64,000 nucleotides of DNA from Flavisolibacter nicotianae (lineage in GTDB: Bacteria; Bacteroidota; Bacteroidia; Chitinophagales; Chitinophagaceae): positions 124,001 through 188,000 of the forward strand of contig NZ_RBCI01000005.1 of NCBI RefSeq assembly GCF_003628535.1, read 5' to 3'. Below the pieces are notes generated by a model. It made no database searches and was not told the origin of the DNA. It saw only the letters and a program-made list of their open reading frames with translations. Position numbers and translations under genes: made by a program. Below are positions 7,993 through 16,094 of the stretch, in pieces. The number at the start of each line of letters is the position of its first letter. The first letter of the stretch is position 1.

Positions 7993-10422
7993 TTAATCAT
8001 CGTCATCCTTTTCTTCCTTCACTTTCAGAAAGGCGGCCCGCTTTGGAGCAGGAAACGGAACATGATCACCTTTGATTCCGTGCCAGAGCACCCGGTTGAA
8101 TTCCAGGTCCGGAACCGCGTCTTCCTTGGCCAGGTTAAACAGCTCGGAACGGCGCTGCCATTCATTCATAGCAATATTTTTATCACCAAGATCTACCCGG
8201 TTAGGCAGGGCCTTAAAAGGAGAGAGGTCGGCCTTGGTCGAGAACGAACGCCACATCGGCGTAGCCGCGGCGTCGTACTGCGACATAGGCGGCAAGCCAA
8301 GAATCAATTCGATGGTGCGTACCATGGATGTGGTTGAATACATCGTATGGTCTACGAATCCCCGCTTTACAAATCCACCGGCGACATAGGCAGTCGTGCG
8401 GTGCGCATCCACGTGGTCGGCGCCATTTTGCGCATCATCTTCAACAATGAAAATGGCTGTTTCTTTCCAAATGGGTGAACGACTCAGGTATTCCACGAAC
8501 ATGCCGACGGCCAGGTCGTTGTCGGCCACGTGGGCAAACGGCGTTGGCCTGTTTTTCGCCAGGCCCTCCGTGTGATCGTTGATGAAACGAAGCGTATTCA
8601 ATTGCGGTACTTTGTTGATCGCCAGCATGGAATCAAAATCCCTGCGCCACTGGTTAAAGCGGGTAGTATCCCGCACTTTTTGGTCCCAGCTTGTATAGAA
8701 TGGGCAAAAATGATCCTTCAGCACCGGGATGTTTGGCTGGTAGTCATCGGCAAACTCGCCATACGTACGGTAACTGACACCGGCACGCTTACAGAAATCC
8801 CACAAAAAACCGCCCTTGTTGTTGGCGATTTCCCGGTTGCCTTCCGCATCGTAATGCCCTCCGCGACCACCGTAGGAGGTGGGCCAGGTTTTCTCCAGGT
8901 AATCCGTGGCATAACCGCCCAGGCTCCAGTTGTGCCCGTCGGCACTCACTTCGGCATTGCAATAAAAATTGTCCAGCAAAACAAACTGCCTTGCCAGGGC
9001 ATGCTGGTTGGGAGTTATGTTCTCGCCGAAAAATGTCAAGGAGGGATCACCGTTACCTTCCTTCATGTCGCCCAGCACCTGGTCGTACGTACGGTTTTCC
9101 TTGATGATATAAAAGACGTATTTGATGGGGCTTTTTTCTCCTTTTGTCGAGGGGATGGGATTGCCTTTTTCCACCAGTGCTGTCGTTTCTGATTTCTTGT
9201 TATAGGGCGTATTCTGGTATACCTGGCGTGAATATGCAGCCAGTGTTTGGGCAGCCGGCATGGGTATAATGCTCAGACTTCCCCTGAATAATCCACCGAT
9301 ATACTGCACCTTGGCAGGCTTGGTGGTGTCGCCTCCCTGGTAAATCACTTTTTGGCTCGATGCAACCGGTGTTGGGCCATAGGGATTTGCCAGCGAGGAA
9401 AGGCCTTTCCCGTTGGTGACGTAAATCGTTTTGCCGATAACTTTCACATTTGTCGGATACCAACCTGTTGGGATAAAGCCCTTCGACTGGCTGGCGCCGG
9501 GTTTTGTTACATCAAAAACGGCCAGGCAGTTGTTGTCGGCGTTGGCAATGAAAAGCGTTTTCCCATCTTCGCTCAGGGCAAGGCCATTGGCTGTTGAACC
9601 GGGAGGCGCATCGGGGTAAAGAGCTGAATTCAACACTTCCACGACTGCAGTCTTTTTGGTGTCAATCACCGATACGCTATTGTCGTTGGCATTGGCCACG
9701 AAGAGCCAGGCGCCGTTGCGGGACAAAAGCAACTCATTTGGGTTGTCGCCCACTTTAATGGAGTCAATAAACGCTTGTTTCTGCGTATCGAAAATCTTGA
9801 CCTGGTCACAGCCCCAGCAACTGACATAGAGCTTTTTTTTGTCGGGTGAAAGCAGGCAGGTGTATCCTTCGCCACCAATGGGAAGCGATTTGATAAGCGC
9901 TTTTGATTTTGTGTCGAACACGTAGAGGCTATCACTTTCCTTGGTGACCGTGTAGAGCAGGTTCCGGCTGTCGTCCACGTCAATTCCCGCAGGGGAGATG
10001 AGCCGCGGAAGTTTGGGGCCAAGCAGGAAAGAATCCGTCAACTTCAGTTTCCCATTTGCAAACGCATACCGGTTGATCCGGTTGTCGTTACCGCCGGAGG
10101 CATAAAGGGCTTTGTCGTTGGCTGCAAATTTCAATCCGTACCAACTTTTGCTGATCGGCATGCTGTCGATGACTTTGCCTTTCGCTACATCGATGATCTG
10201 GATCGACTGGTCGCTGTAACCGTTGTTGGTTACTGCCAGGAAATTTTTGGATGCCGAAACAGCGATATTCAACGGCAGGTCACCCAGCGTAATACTCTTG
10301 CCGGCCGGCGACAACCGCCACCCGTTGGAAAGTAAAACCTGTCCCGACGTCTTGCCGGGAGTTTGCGCTTCGGTGGCTGCGTAAACAAAAAGAAATGCGA
10401 GACCGAGGAAACATTTTTTCAT
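7993..10422 (-). CDS. secreted YncE beta-propeller / phosphoesterase fusion protein
   Basis: An 809-residue protein with a Sec signal (residues 1-19, hydrophobic, ending TEA). A YVTN/YncE-type beta-propeller covers about residues 30-340, with repeats such as LFVANANDNSVSVIDT and LFIANADNNCLAVFD. From about residue 430 a phosphoesterase/alkaline-phosphatase-superfamily domain starts at IIKENRTYDQVLGDMKEG and continues through NAEVSADGHNWSLGG, FIVEDDAQNGADHVDAHR and TTSMVRTIELILGL. Such bifunctional proteins are known in Bacteroidota, but substrates are unclear. The C-terminus is an acidic EEKDDDD tail. It is transcribed after aspartate kinase on the same strand, separated by 169 bp. Confidence 0.88.
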   Translation of the reverse strand: MKKCFLGLAFLFVYAATEAQTPGKTSGQVLLSNGWRLSPAGKSITLGDLPLNIAVSASKNFLAVTNNGYSDQSIQIIDVAKGKVIDSMPISKSWYGLKFAANDKALYASGGNDNRINRYAFANGKLKLTDSFLLGPKLPRLISPAGIDVDDSRNLLYTVTKESDSLYVFDTKSKALIKSLPIGGEGYTCLLSPDKKKLYVSCWGCDQVKIFDTQKQAFIDSIKVGDNPNELLLSRNGAWLFVANANDNSVSVIDTKKTAVVEVLNSALYPDAPPGSTANGLALSEDGKTLFIANADNNCLAVFDVTKPGASQSKGFIPTGWYPTNVKVIGKTIYVTNGKGLSSLANPYGPTPVASSQKVIYQGGDTTKPAKVQYIGGLFRGSLSIIPMPAAQTLAAYSRQVYQNTPYNKKSETTALVEKGNPIPSTKGEKSPIKYVFYIIKENRTYDQVLGDMKEGNGDPSLTFFGENITPNQHALARQFVLLDNFYCNAEVSADGHNWSLGGYATDYLEKTWPTSYGGRGGHYDAEGNREIANNKGGFLWDFCKRAGVSYRTYGEFADDYQPNIPVLKDHFCPFYTSWDQKVRDTTRFNQWRRDFDSMLAINKVPQLNTLRFINDHTEGLAKNRPTPFAHVADNDLAVGMFVEYLSRSPIWKETAIFIVEDDAQNGADHVDAHRTTAYVAGGFVKRGFVDHTMYSTTSMVRTIELILGLPPMSQYDAAATPMWRSFSTKADLSPFKALPNRVDLGDKNIAMNEWQRRSELFNLAKEDAVPDLEFNRVLWHGIKGDHVPFPAPKRAAFLKVKEEKDDDD

Positions 10423-10591
10423 GACGAAAAGTTTCAGTGTGTGATGAAAGGGTAAGATATGGTATGTTGACTCTTTAATAAAGTTGCTGGTTTATGAATG
10501 GTGAATGATCAATGGTGAAAAAAGAGAATTTCTGATTGCTCTATTCATTACTGCCACGAACGTCCATCATTTGCCAGCTGGCGTTAAATCG

Positions 10592-11851
10592 TCAGGCTTT
10601 TGTGGCGAGCAGCATTTGTACGGTTTCCGGTGTTTGCTGCTGCAAGACGATCTCGAAGCCAGCGGTCAGCTTCTCCACCAGTTCTTTTGTATAATGGCGG
10701 ATGGTCAGAAGCGTCAGGTTTTTCATCACGCTAACCTCAAATTTTTCGCTTGCTTTCAGGGCAAACGCTTCCACTTTATCGCTGCGATCATCCAGCACAC
10801 ACAGAAGGCTGATGGCCGCATTCTGTGTCAGGTTGGGTTTCAGTTTCAGGTCGGTTAAGATACGGTAGGCCTCTGCCGTCAACCCTTCACTGACAAATGA
10901 AAAGTCTTTCGCCGTCAGTTGAGCCAGCACCTGGTCGGCTTTGTACACAATGATGGGCGGCAGGTTGGCAACTTGCCGGCTATGGATGCAGGTGCCTTCT
11001 TCATCGGGATGAAGGAATGATTTGACATAAAGCGGGATGCCTTTGTTTTGCAGTGGCTTAATGGTTTTGGGGTGAATCACCTGCGCCCCATAAAACGCCA
11101 TTTCAATCACTTCGCGGTAATTCAATTCACGGATCCATTGCGCTTCGCTGTAGATCTTGGGATCGGCATTCATAACGCCCTGAACATCCTTCCAGATCGT
11201 TTGGCTTTCGGCATTGAGCAGGTTGGCAAAAACAGCGGCCGAATAATCGCTTCCTTCTCGCCCCAGCGTGGTGCTTTCGTTTTCGTCGGTTGCACCGATA
11301 AAACCCTGCGTGAGGACAATGTTGAAACCGGAAAAAAGCGGTTCCACCTGTTCTTTTACTTTTTGCGCTGTAATAGTCCAGTCGATGCGTGCATCGCGGA
11401 AATTATCGTCGGTCCGGAAAATGTCGCGGACGTCGAGCCAGTCATTTTTGACGCCGGCAGTCGTGAGGTAGTGGCTGACGATGGAGGAGGAGAGAAGTTC
11501 GCCGACACAAACGATCTGGTCATAATAGTAATCGAAACTTTGCACCGGCCTGTCATGAAGCAGCCATTCGATTTCCGTGTAAAAATCCGTAAGCTGGGAG
11601 AGCGGCTGGCCAAGGAGCTGGGCAGAAACCTCATTGTGGCTTTCTTTTACGGCAGAAAACAAGTCCAAAGCCTCGTCTTTTTTCCCTTCGTAAAATGCAG
11701 TCACAACTTTTTCCAGGGCGTTGGTGGTTTTACCCATCGCCGACACCACCACCAGGATTTTTTCACCACGGTATTGCCGGAGAATCTTACCCACATTTCT
11801 GATCCGTTCTGCCGTGCTGACCGAAGCACCTCCAAACTTGAAAACTTTCAT
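10592..11851 (-). CDS. aspartate kinase
   Basis: A 419-residue monofunctional aspartokinase (aspartate to beta-aspartyl phosphate; lysine, threonine and methionine synthesis). The N-terminal KVFKFGGASV motif, a middle TTLGREGSDYSAAVFA motif and the YGAQVIHPKT segment are present, followed by a C-terminal ACT-type regulatory region from about residue 320. The start at 11851 gives the canonical MKVFKFGG N-terminus; the longer frame upstream is not conserved-looking. It is divergent from ssb, with 252 bp between. Which end product inhibits it cannot be read from the sequence. Confidence 0.93.
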   Translation of the reverse strand: MKVFKFGGASVSTAERIRNVGKILRQYRGEKILVVVSAMGKTTNALEKVVTAFYEGKKDEALDLFSAVKESHNEVSAQLLGQPLSQLTDFYTEIEWLLHDRPVQSFDYYYDQIVCVGELLSSSIVSHYLTTAGVKNDWLDVRDIFRTDDNFRDARIDWTITAQKVKEQVEPLFSGFNIVLTQGFIGATDENESTTLGREGSDYSAAVFANLLNAESQTIWKDVQGVMNADPKIYSEAQWIRELNYREVIEMAFYGAQVIHPKTIKPLQNKGIPLYVKSFLHPDEEGTCIHSRQVANLPPIIVYKADQVLAQLTAKDFSFVSEGLTAEAYRILTDLKLKPNLTQNAAISLLCVLDDRSDKVEAFALKASEKFEVSVMKNLTLLTIRHYTKELVEKLTAGFEIVLQQQTPETVQMLLATKA

Positions 11852-12037
11852 GCCGGCGAAGATAGAAGAAGTTTGGAGTTTAGGGATTGCGGTTCGTGGT
11901 TTTGATAGCGTCTTTTGTGCATCGGCATTCGCCTTTTCCAACGGTATGGGACCCAAGCCTGGGTGCTTAAAAGACTCACAAAAAAAAGGAAAATGAAAGG
12001 CGTTTTTTGTGCTAAAAATTTTAGAAAAGGGTGGCCA

Positions 12038-12074
12038 TTTTTGAGCAAACTATGCTATAATAGCTGTATCTTGG
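12038..12074 (+). promoter_or_regulatory. candidate Bacteroidota-type promoter for ssb
   Basis: A TTTTTG element at 12038-12043 (-33-like) precedes TATCTTGG at 12067-12074, close to the TAnnTTTG -7 consensus, with a spacer near 23 bp. An embedded TATAAT-like string is also present. The location, 30 bp before the ssb start in an otherwise empty divergent gap, supports the assignment; the match is imperfect. Confidence 0.35.
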
Positions 12075-12103
12075 GCGCATTATTAGACTAAATTTCGAGC
12101 ACT

Positions 12104-12529
12104 ATGATTAAAATGCAAATTATCGGCAATCTGGGTAAAGATTGCGTCGTTAACACTGTTAACGGTAAAAATGTGATCAACTTCACAGTGGCCCACACTG
12201 AAAAGTACAGGGACAGCCAGGGCAACAACCAGGAAAAAACAACCTGGGTTGATTGTGCTTACTGGACCGACCGCACTGCCATTGCACCCTATCTGCAAAA
12301 AGGTACGCAGGTGTTTGTGGAAGGCGCTCCCGAGGTACGTTCATTTACCCGTAACGACGGCACTGCCGGCGCCTCGCTTTCACTGCGGGTACGGGATATC
12401 CAACTGTTAGGCCGCCGTGGGGAAGGTAGCGGACTCGGAGGCAACGAATCTGCAGGCCGTCCACAGGAGGCGCAGCAGTCTTCTCCGGCCGGAATTGGAT
12501 CTGATGTAGCGGACGATCTGCCGTTCTAA
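12104..12529 (+). CDS. ssb: single-stranded DNA-binding protein
   Basis: A 141-residue SSB. The OB-fold occupies about residues 1-105 (MQIIGNLGKD, VINFTVAHTEKY, TTWVDCAYW, KGTQVFVEGAPEVRSF). A flexible Gly/Ser/Gln linker follows, and the protein ends with the acidic DDLPF tip that recruits replication and repair proteins. The length is short for a bacterial SSB but normal for Bacteroidota, and could be a secondary paralogue. It has its own upstream gap and a strong terminator, so it is probably monocistronic. Confidence 0.95.
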   Translation: MIKMQIIGNLGKDCVVNTVNGKNVINFTVAHTEKYRDSQGNNQEKTTWVDCAYWTDRTAIAPYLQKGTQVFVEGAPEVRSFTRNDGTAGASLSLRVRDIQLLGRRGEGSGLGGNESAGRPQEAQQSSPAGIGSDVADDLPF

Positions 12530-12552
12530 TAACGAAAAGAAGTTACAGAAGA

Positions 12553-12582
12553 ATGCCCCGAAGCCGGGGCATTTTTGTTTTT
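12553..12582 (+). terminator. rho-independent terminator after ssb
   Basis: The 8-bp perfect stem ATGCCCCG / CGGGGCAT has a 4-base loop and is followed by a T-rich run (tttttgttttt). It starts 24 bp after the ssb stop. Confidence 0.9.
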
Positions 12583-13510
12583 GCTCCACTTTTAAATACG
12601 TAGATCTACGATTGTGATTTACGGTTGTTTACGACAGTTAGGCGTAATAACCATGGGGCTGAAATAGGGAAAATCTGCCCTTGTTACGGGTGACGGGTGT
12701 TTGTACATTTGTTTTAGAAGTTGATTGATCGTTGTATCAATGCCATCCAATCCTGTTGAAAACCGATTTATCCAAAAGAAAACCGTCTAATAAGTTTTTG
12801 AAATTGTCCAATTCCTGAAAAGCCAAACTGTAAAATTCAGTATCAGTCAACTTCTTCTTTTTCGTTCCAGGCCTCGTTGTAAAATCACCTCGTTCAATGT
12901 AAAACCAACCCAATTTGAAATCGGCACCAGGCCGGTACTAGTTCTTTCGCTACCCTTCCCATTGAAAGCCGTTTCACTGATCTTGTGAAAACTAATTCGC
13001 ACAGGTCAGTTGCCTGACTATGTGAGAAAGCCAGTGTGTTAATGCCTTGTATCCTGTTGAGCAATCAGCAAATGCGGTGATCCTTCTCGTTAAGTCGAAG
13101 TAATGGACCTGTTCTGGCCCGGTAAGGTTAAGCTCGCTTTTAGATTTCGGATCTCGGTTTGATACGGATTATTTGGCTCTTGGACCTTTTGGTGTCTATT
13201 ATTATTGTCCGCCGGGAATCGATGTTGTTCACAGGCAACCACCATCATCCTTTCTCTCTTTTTCATCTTCTCTTTTGACCCCCTTTCCGCTTTGCCGGCT
13301 GAAGCAGTCATAATCTTTTGCGCCTCGTCGTGTCTTGAATGCGTGAAAAAGTTAATGTAACTCAGCGTTATCATTTTTCAAATTTTTAGCATCATTTCAT
13401 TGGAAAAGGTGTGAAATGGCACGAAAATTATCCTTCCGATAAAGGAAATTAGGCAACGATAAAAGGTTTAAGGATAGAAGATATTCCACTCATTCCGATA
13501 AACACACTTC
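12583..13510. other. long gene-poor stretch with a possible gene remnant
   Basis: About 930 bp without a convincing complete gene. On the minus strand, 12737-12937 is an open frame with protein-like composition (see the separate entry). A 94-codon minus-strand frame at 13090-13374 has a low-complexity, charged sequence and no recognisable family, so it is not called. No tRNA or repeat array was seen. Confidence 0.5.
12737..12937 (-). pseudogene. possible remnant of an unidentified protein gene
   Basis: A 66-codon open stretch between an in-frame TAG and a TGA, with no plausible start codon. The translation has protein-like character (GWFYIERGDFTTRPGTK, then a KKKK run, then a helical EFYSLAFQELDNFKNLLDG segment). 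It is too short and lacks a start, so it may be a decayed gene fragment or chance. No family is recognised. Confidence 0.3.
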
Positions 13511-13798
13511 ATGAACCAGAAAATCACCACCGTAGAGATCCTTGTCCCCTATAAACAGTCTGGTGGCGTTATTCGTCAGCATAACGTTGCTTTCGATGTT
13601 TGTAAAGAAGATGATCATTATAGTCTGAAGCCCTGCCTGTCTGAAAGTGAGCGGCAGGTGGCGAATATCCCTCACGAGTTGAAGTTTACCCTGCAAAATG
13701 GCCAGCCTGTTTCCCTTCGGGGTAAAATGGATGGAAATTTTCACATCATCCGTGATGTGGTCGCTTTGCTGAAAGAGCAGGAGATTTCTCTTGACTGA
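13511..13798 (+). CDS. small hypothetical protein
   Basis: A 95-residue cytoplasmic-looking protein with no signal or membrane segment and no recognised family. Alternating hydrophobic and polar residues (TTVEILVPY, LKFTLQNGQPVSL) suggest a beta-rich fold, with a charged helix at the end. It stands alone after the gene-poor stretch, and a small lipoprotein gene follows 93 bp later. Balanced composition and a clean ATG start support a real gene; a chance frame is possible. Confidence 0.55.
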   Translation: MNQKITTVEILVPYKQSGGVIRQHNVAFDVCKEDDHYSLKPCLSESERQVANIPHELKFTLQNGQPVSLRGKMDGNFHIIRDVVALLKEQEISLD

Positions 13799-13891
13799 AG
13801 GAAAGCTGCCTGAAAAATTCTTCGCAAAATGGGTTACGTTTCGAATTTGCAGGTATTAATAGTATTATTTAAAACCTCAAAAACGAAAACC

Positions 13892-14140
13892 ATGAAGAAG
13901 TTATTTCTGGTATTGGCTACCGCTGCTACGTTTGCAGCTTGCAGCAACAGCGCAAACACACCGGCAGACAGGAAAGATTCAATGGACTCTGTAGCCAGCG
14001 AGCAGAAAGATAAAATCGACTCTGCTGCTGATGTACGGAAAGACAAGATTGACTCTTCAGCTGATGCCATGAAAAATACGGTCGAGAAAAAAGATTCAGC
14101 TGTTAAGGCGAACATTGATTCGGCCAAGAAACACAAATAG
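13892..14140 (+). CDS. small lipoprotein with hendecad-like repeats
   Basis: An 82-residue protein with a lipoprotein signal (MKKLFLVLATAATFAAC, Cys at residue 17). The rest is highly charged and helical, with an 11-residue tandem repeat (KDKIDSAADVR / KDKIDSSADAM) and Lys/Asp/Ser-rich flanks, resembling small coiled-coil envelope lipoproteins. The ATG at 13892 is preferred to a frame start at 13829 because it opens the signal peptide. A strong terminator follows 22 bp after the stop. No specific function is known. Confidence 0.75.
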   Translation: MKKLFLVLATAATFAACSNSANTPADRKDSMDSVASEQKDKIDSAADVRKDKIDSSADAMKNTVEKKDSAVKANIDSAKKHK

Positions 14141-14162
14141 AAAGGATTTTTGCTTTCGTCAG

Positions 14163-14190
14163 GGCTTTACACACTGTAAAGCCTTTTTTT
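14163..14190 (+). terminator. rho-independent terminator
   Basis: The perfect 8-bp stem GGCTTTAC / GTAAAGCC has a 5-base loop and is followed by seven T. It sits just after the small lipoprotein gene. Confidence 0.9.
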
Positions 14191-14505
14191 ATTCCGGGAA
14201 TCGGCAGATCGATTGAATGTAAATCGGGAAAGTTTGTTGGCGCCATATTCTTTCCGGCTTACGAGCTGTCCCATCCTGCCATGTCCTGTTTTTCTGGTCT
14301 ATCTCAAATCCTGTTGAAACCTTCGGTGTATATCTATTCCTTCCGCTTTTACTCAACGTGCCAGTCCGAAACGTTGTATAGCAGCTTTGCTTACTTGTCA
14401 TGCTGATCGTTAAAAAAAACGCATTATCTTCCTGCATCAAGGGTAAAGGCCTACGTCGGTCCGTACTGGTTCATTTTACCTGCTTGCTTATTGAAAATTA
14501 AATCC
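14191..14505. other. intergenic stretch, nothing recognised
   Basis: About 315 bp between a terminator and the oxidoreductase start. A minus-strand frame of 83 codons is present but has no family character and is not called. The stretch presumably holds the promoter of the following gene. Confidence 0.4.
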
Positions 14506-15912
14506 ATGCAACAAGACAAACAACCATCCCGCCGGAAATTCCTAAAGAATTTGGGCGGTTCCACACTCGCATTAGCCGCAACACCTCTGGCCGGTCTGGC
14601 TGCCGAAGAAAAAATTGAAGAACGCATCATTGCCAGCGAAAAGAAAATTACCGCCAACGACAGGATTCGCCTTGGTGCCATCGGTATGGGCATCATGGGC
14701 TATAATGATGTGAACACCGCCCTGAAGGTACCGGGGGTGGAATTGATCGCTGCTTGTGATCTTTACCAGGGGCGGCTTACACATGCAAAAGAGCTTTATG
14801 GTCAAAACATTTTTACCACACAGGACTACCGGGCACTCCTTGACCGGAAAGACATCGATGCCGTGATTGTAGCAACCAGCGATAACTGGCATGCACGCAT
14901 TGCGGAGGAAGCCTTGAGAAAGGGCAAAGCCGTTTACTGCGAAAAGCCCATGGTTCACAGGATCAGGGAAGGTGCAGGCCTGGTAGCCGCACAAAAAAGC
15001 ACGGGAAAGCCGTTGCAGGTTGGCAGCCAGCGGGTGAGCAGCGTCGTGTATGCAAAAGCCCGGGAATTGTACCAGGCCGGCGAAATTGGGAAGCTAAATA
15101 TGATTGAGGCTTCGTTTGACCGGCAAAGTGCGCTGGGTGCCTGGCAATACACCATGCCAACGGATGGCTCTCCTGCCACGGTGGACTGGGATCGCTACAT
15201 TGCCGGCACGCAAAAAACTCCCTACGATCCGAAAAAGTTTTTCTGGTGGCGGAATTACCGCGATTTCGGTACCGGTGTGGCAGGCGACCTGTTTGTGCAC
15301 CTTCTTTCCGGCGTTCATGTCATCACCGGTTCCAAAGGCCCTAAAAAAATATTTTCATCCGGGCAATTTTCGTACTGGAAAGATGGACGCGATGTGCCCG
15401 ACGTCATGACGGCTATTATGGAATACCCGGAAACGGCCGACCATCCGCCGTTCCAACTGGTGTTGCGTGTCAATTTTATCAGTGGCGACGGCGACCGTGG
15501 CTCGGTAAAGCTGGTAGGAGAAGAAGGCGTGATGGAGATCGGCGGCAATGATCTTACAGTGCGCCACAGCCTCATGCCCAAAGCGCCGGGAATCGGTGGC
15601 TGGGATGCGCTGGGAACCTATCCCGCGGCCATGCAGGAAACCTTAAAAAAACAATACAACGAACGGTGGAGTGAAGCGGATCAGAAAGCGCTCAAAAAGG
15701 AAGATGTTGTCTACAAGGCGCCGCGTGGCTACAACGAGCACCTGGACCACTTTACGAACTTTTTTGAAAGTGTACGAACCGGCAAGCCGGTGGTTGAAGA
15801 TGCGGTTTTTGGCTTTCGGGCAGCTGCACCCTGCCTGGCCTGCAACGACAGTTATTTCGAGAAGAAAATCATTCATTGGGACCCGGTGGAAATGAAAATT
15901 CTATCCGTTTAA
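14506..15912 (+). CDS. Tat-exported Gfo/Idh/MocA family oxidoreductase
   Basis: A 468-residue protein. The N-terminus has a twin-arginine signal (PSRRKFLKNLGGSTLALAA). The mature part has a Rossmann domain starting LGAIGMGIMGY, the DAVIVATSDNWH strand, the KAVYCEKPM motif characteristic of the family, and a C-terminal alpha/beta domain. Family members oxidise or reduce sugars and related compounds with tightly bound NAD(P); the periplasmic location points to extracellular carbohydrate processing. The ATG at 14506 is preferred over a TTG at 14491. The substrate is unknown. It is followed by a 182-bp gap and then the ethanolamine-type operon, so a functional link is not implied. Confidence 0.88.
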   Translation: MQQDKQPSRRKFLKNLGGSTLALAATPLAGLAAEEKIEERIIASEKKITANDRIRLGAIGMGIMGYNDVNTALKVPGVELIAACDLYQGRLTHAKELYGQNIFTTQDYRALLDRKDIDAVIVATSDNWHARIAEEALRKGKAVYCEKPMVHRIREGAGLVAAQKSTGKPLQVGSQRVSSVVYAKARELYQAGEIGKLNMIEASFDRQSALGAWQYTMPTDGSPATVDWDRYIAGTQKTPYDPKKFFWWRNYRDFGTGVAGDLFVHLLSGVHVITGSKGPKKIFSSGQFSYWKDGRDVPDVMTAIMEYPETADHPPFQLVLRVNFISGDGDRGSVKLVGEEGVMEIGGNDLTVRHSLMPKAPGIGGWDALGTYPAAMQETLKKQYNERWSEADQKALKKEDVVYKAPRGYNEHLDHFTNFFESVRTGKPVVEDAVFGFRAAAPCLACNDSYFEKKIIHWDPVEMKILSV

Positions 15913-15965
15913 ACGATCGGTAGAAACAACAAAAAGGCAGGGTTCTGGAAGTCGTCGTTGGTTAC

Positions 15966-15978
15966 TTGTCAAAGACAA
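15966..15978. promoter_or_regulatory. palindrome upstream of the amino-alcohol operon
   Basis: A perfect inverted repeat TTGTC-AAA-GACAA lies 117 bp before the permease start in the only sizeable gap upstream of the operon. It could be an operator, but arms this short occur by chance. Confidence 0.25.
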
Positions 15979-16094
15979 TAAACGTACAATGCAGGTCAAC
16001 GTTTTATCGTTCAATGAATATCCGGATAAAAGTGGTGAAAGCGTTTTTACTTACAGACCAGAAGTGCTTAACTTGGGTAGCATAACTTTTTCAT

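Noticed and set aside
8530-9192. 220-codon plus-strand frame inside the YncE/phosphoesterase gene
   Set aside because: Antisense to a gene with clear domains; the translation has no family character.
11048-11905. 285-codon plus-strand frame over the aspartate kinase
   Set aside because: A mirror frame from codon bias of the real minus-strand gene; no motif is present.
12745-14320. Recurring TCCTGTTGA string near 12750, 13045 and 14306
   Set aside because: A nine-base match in three places is too short to define a repeat family without a search.
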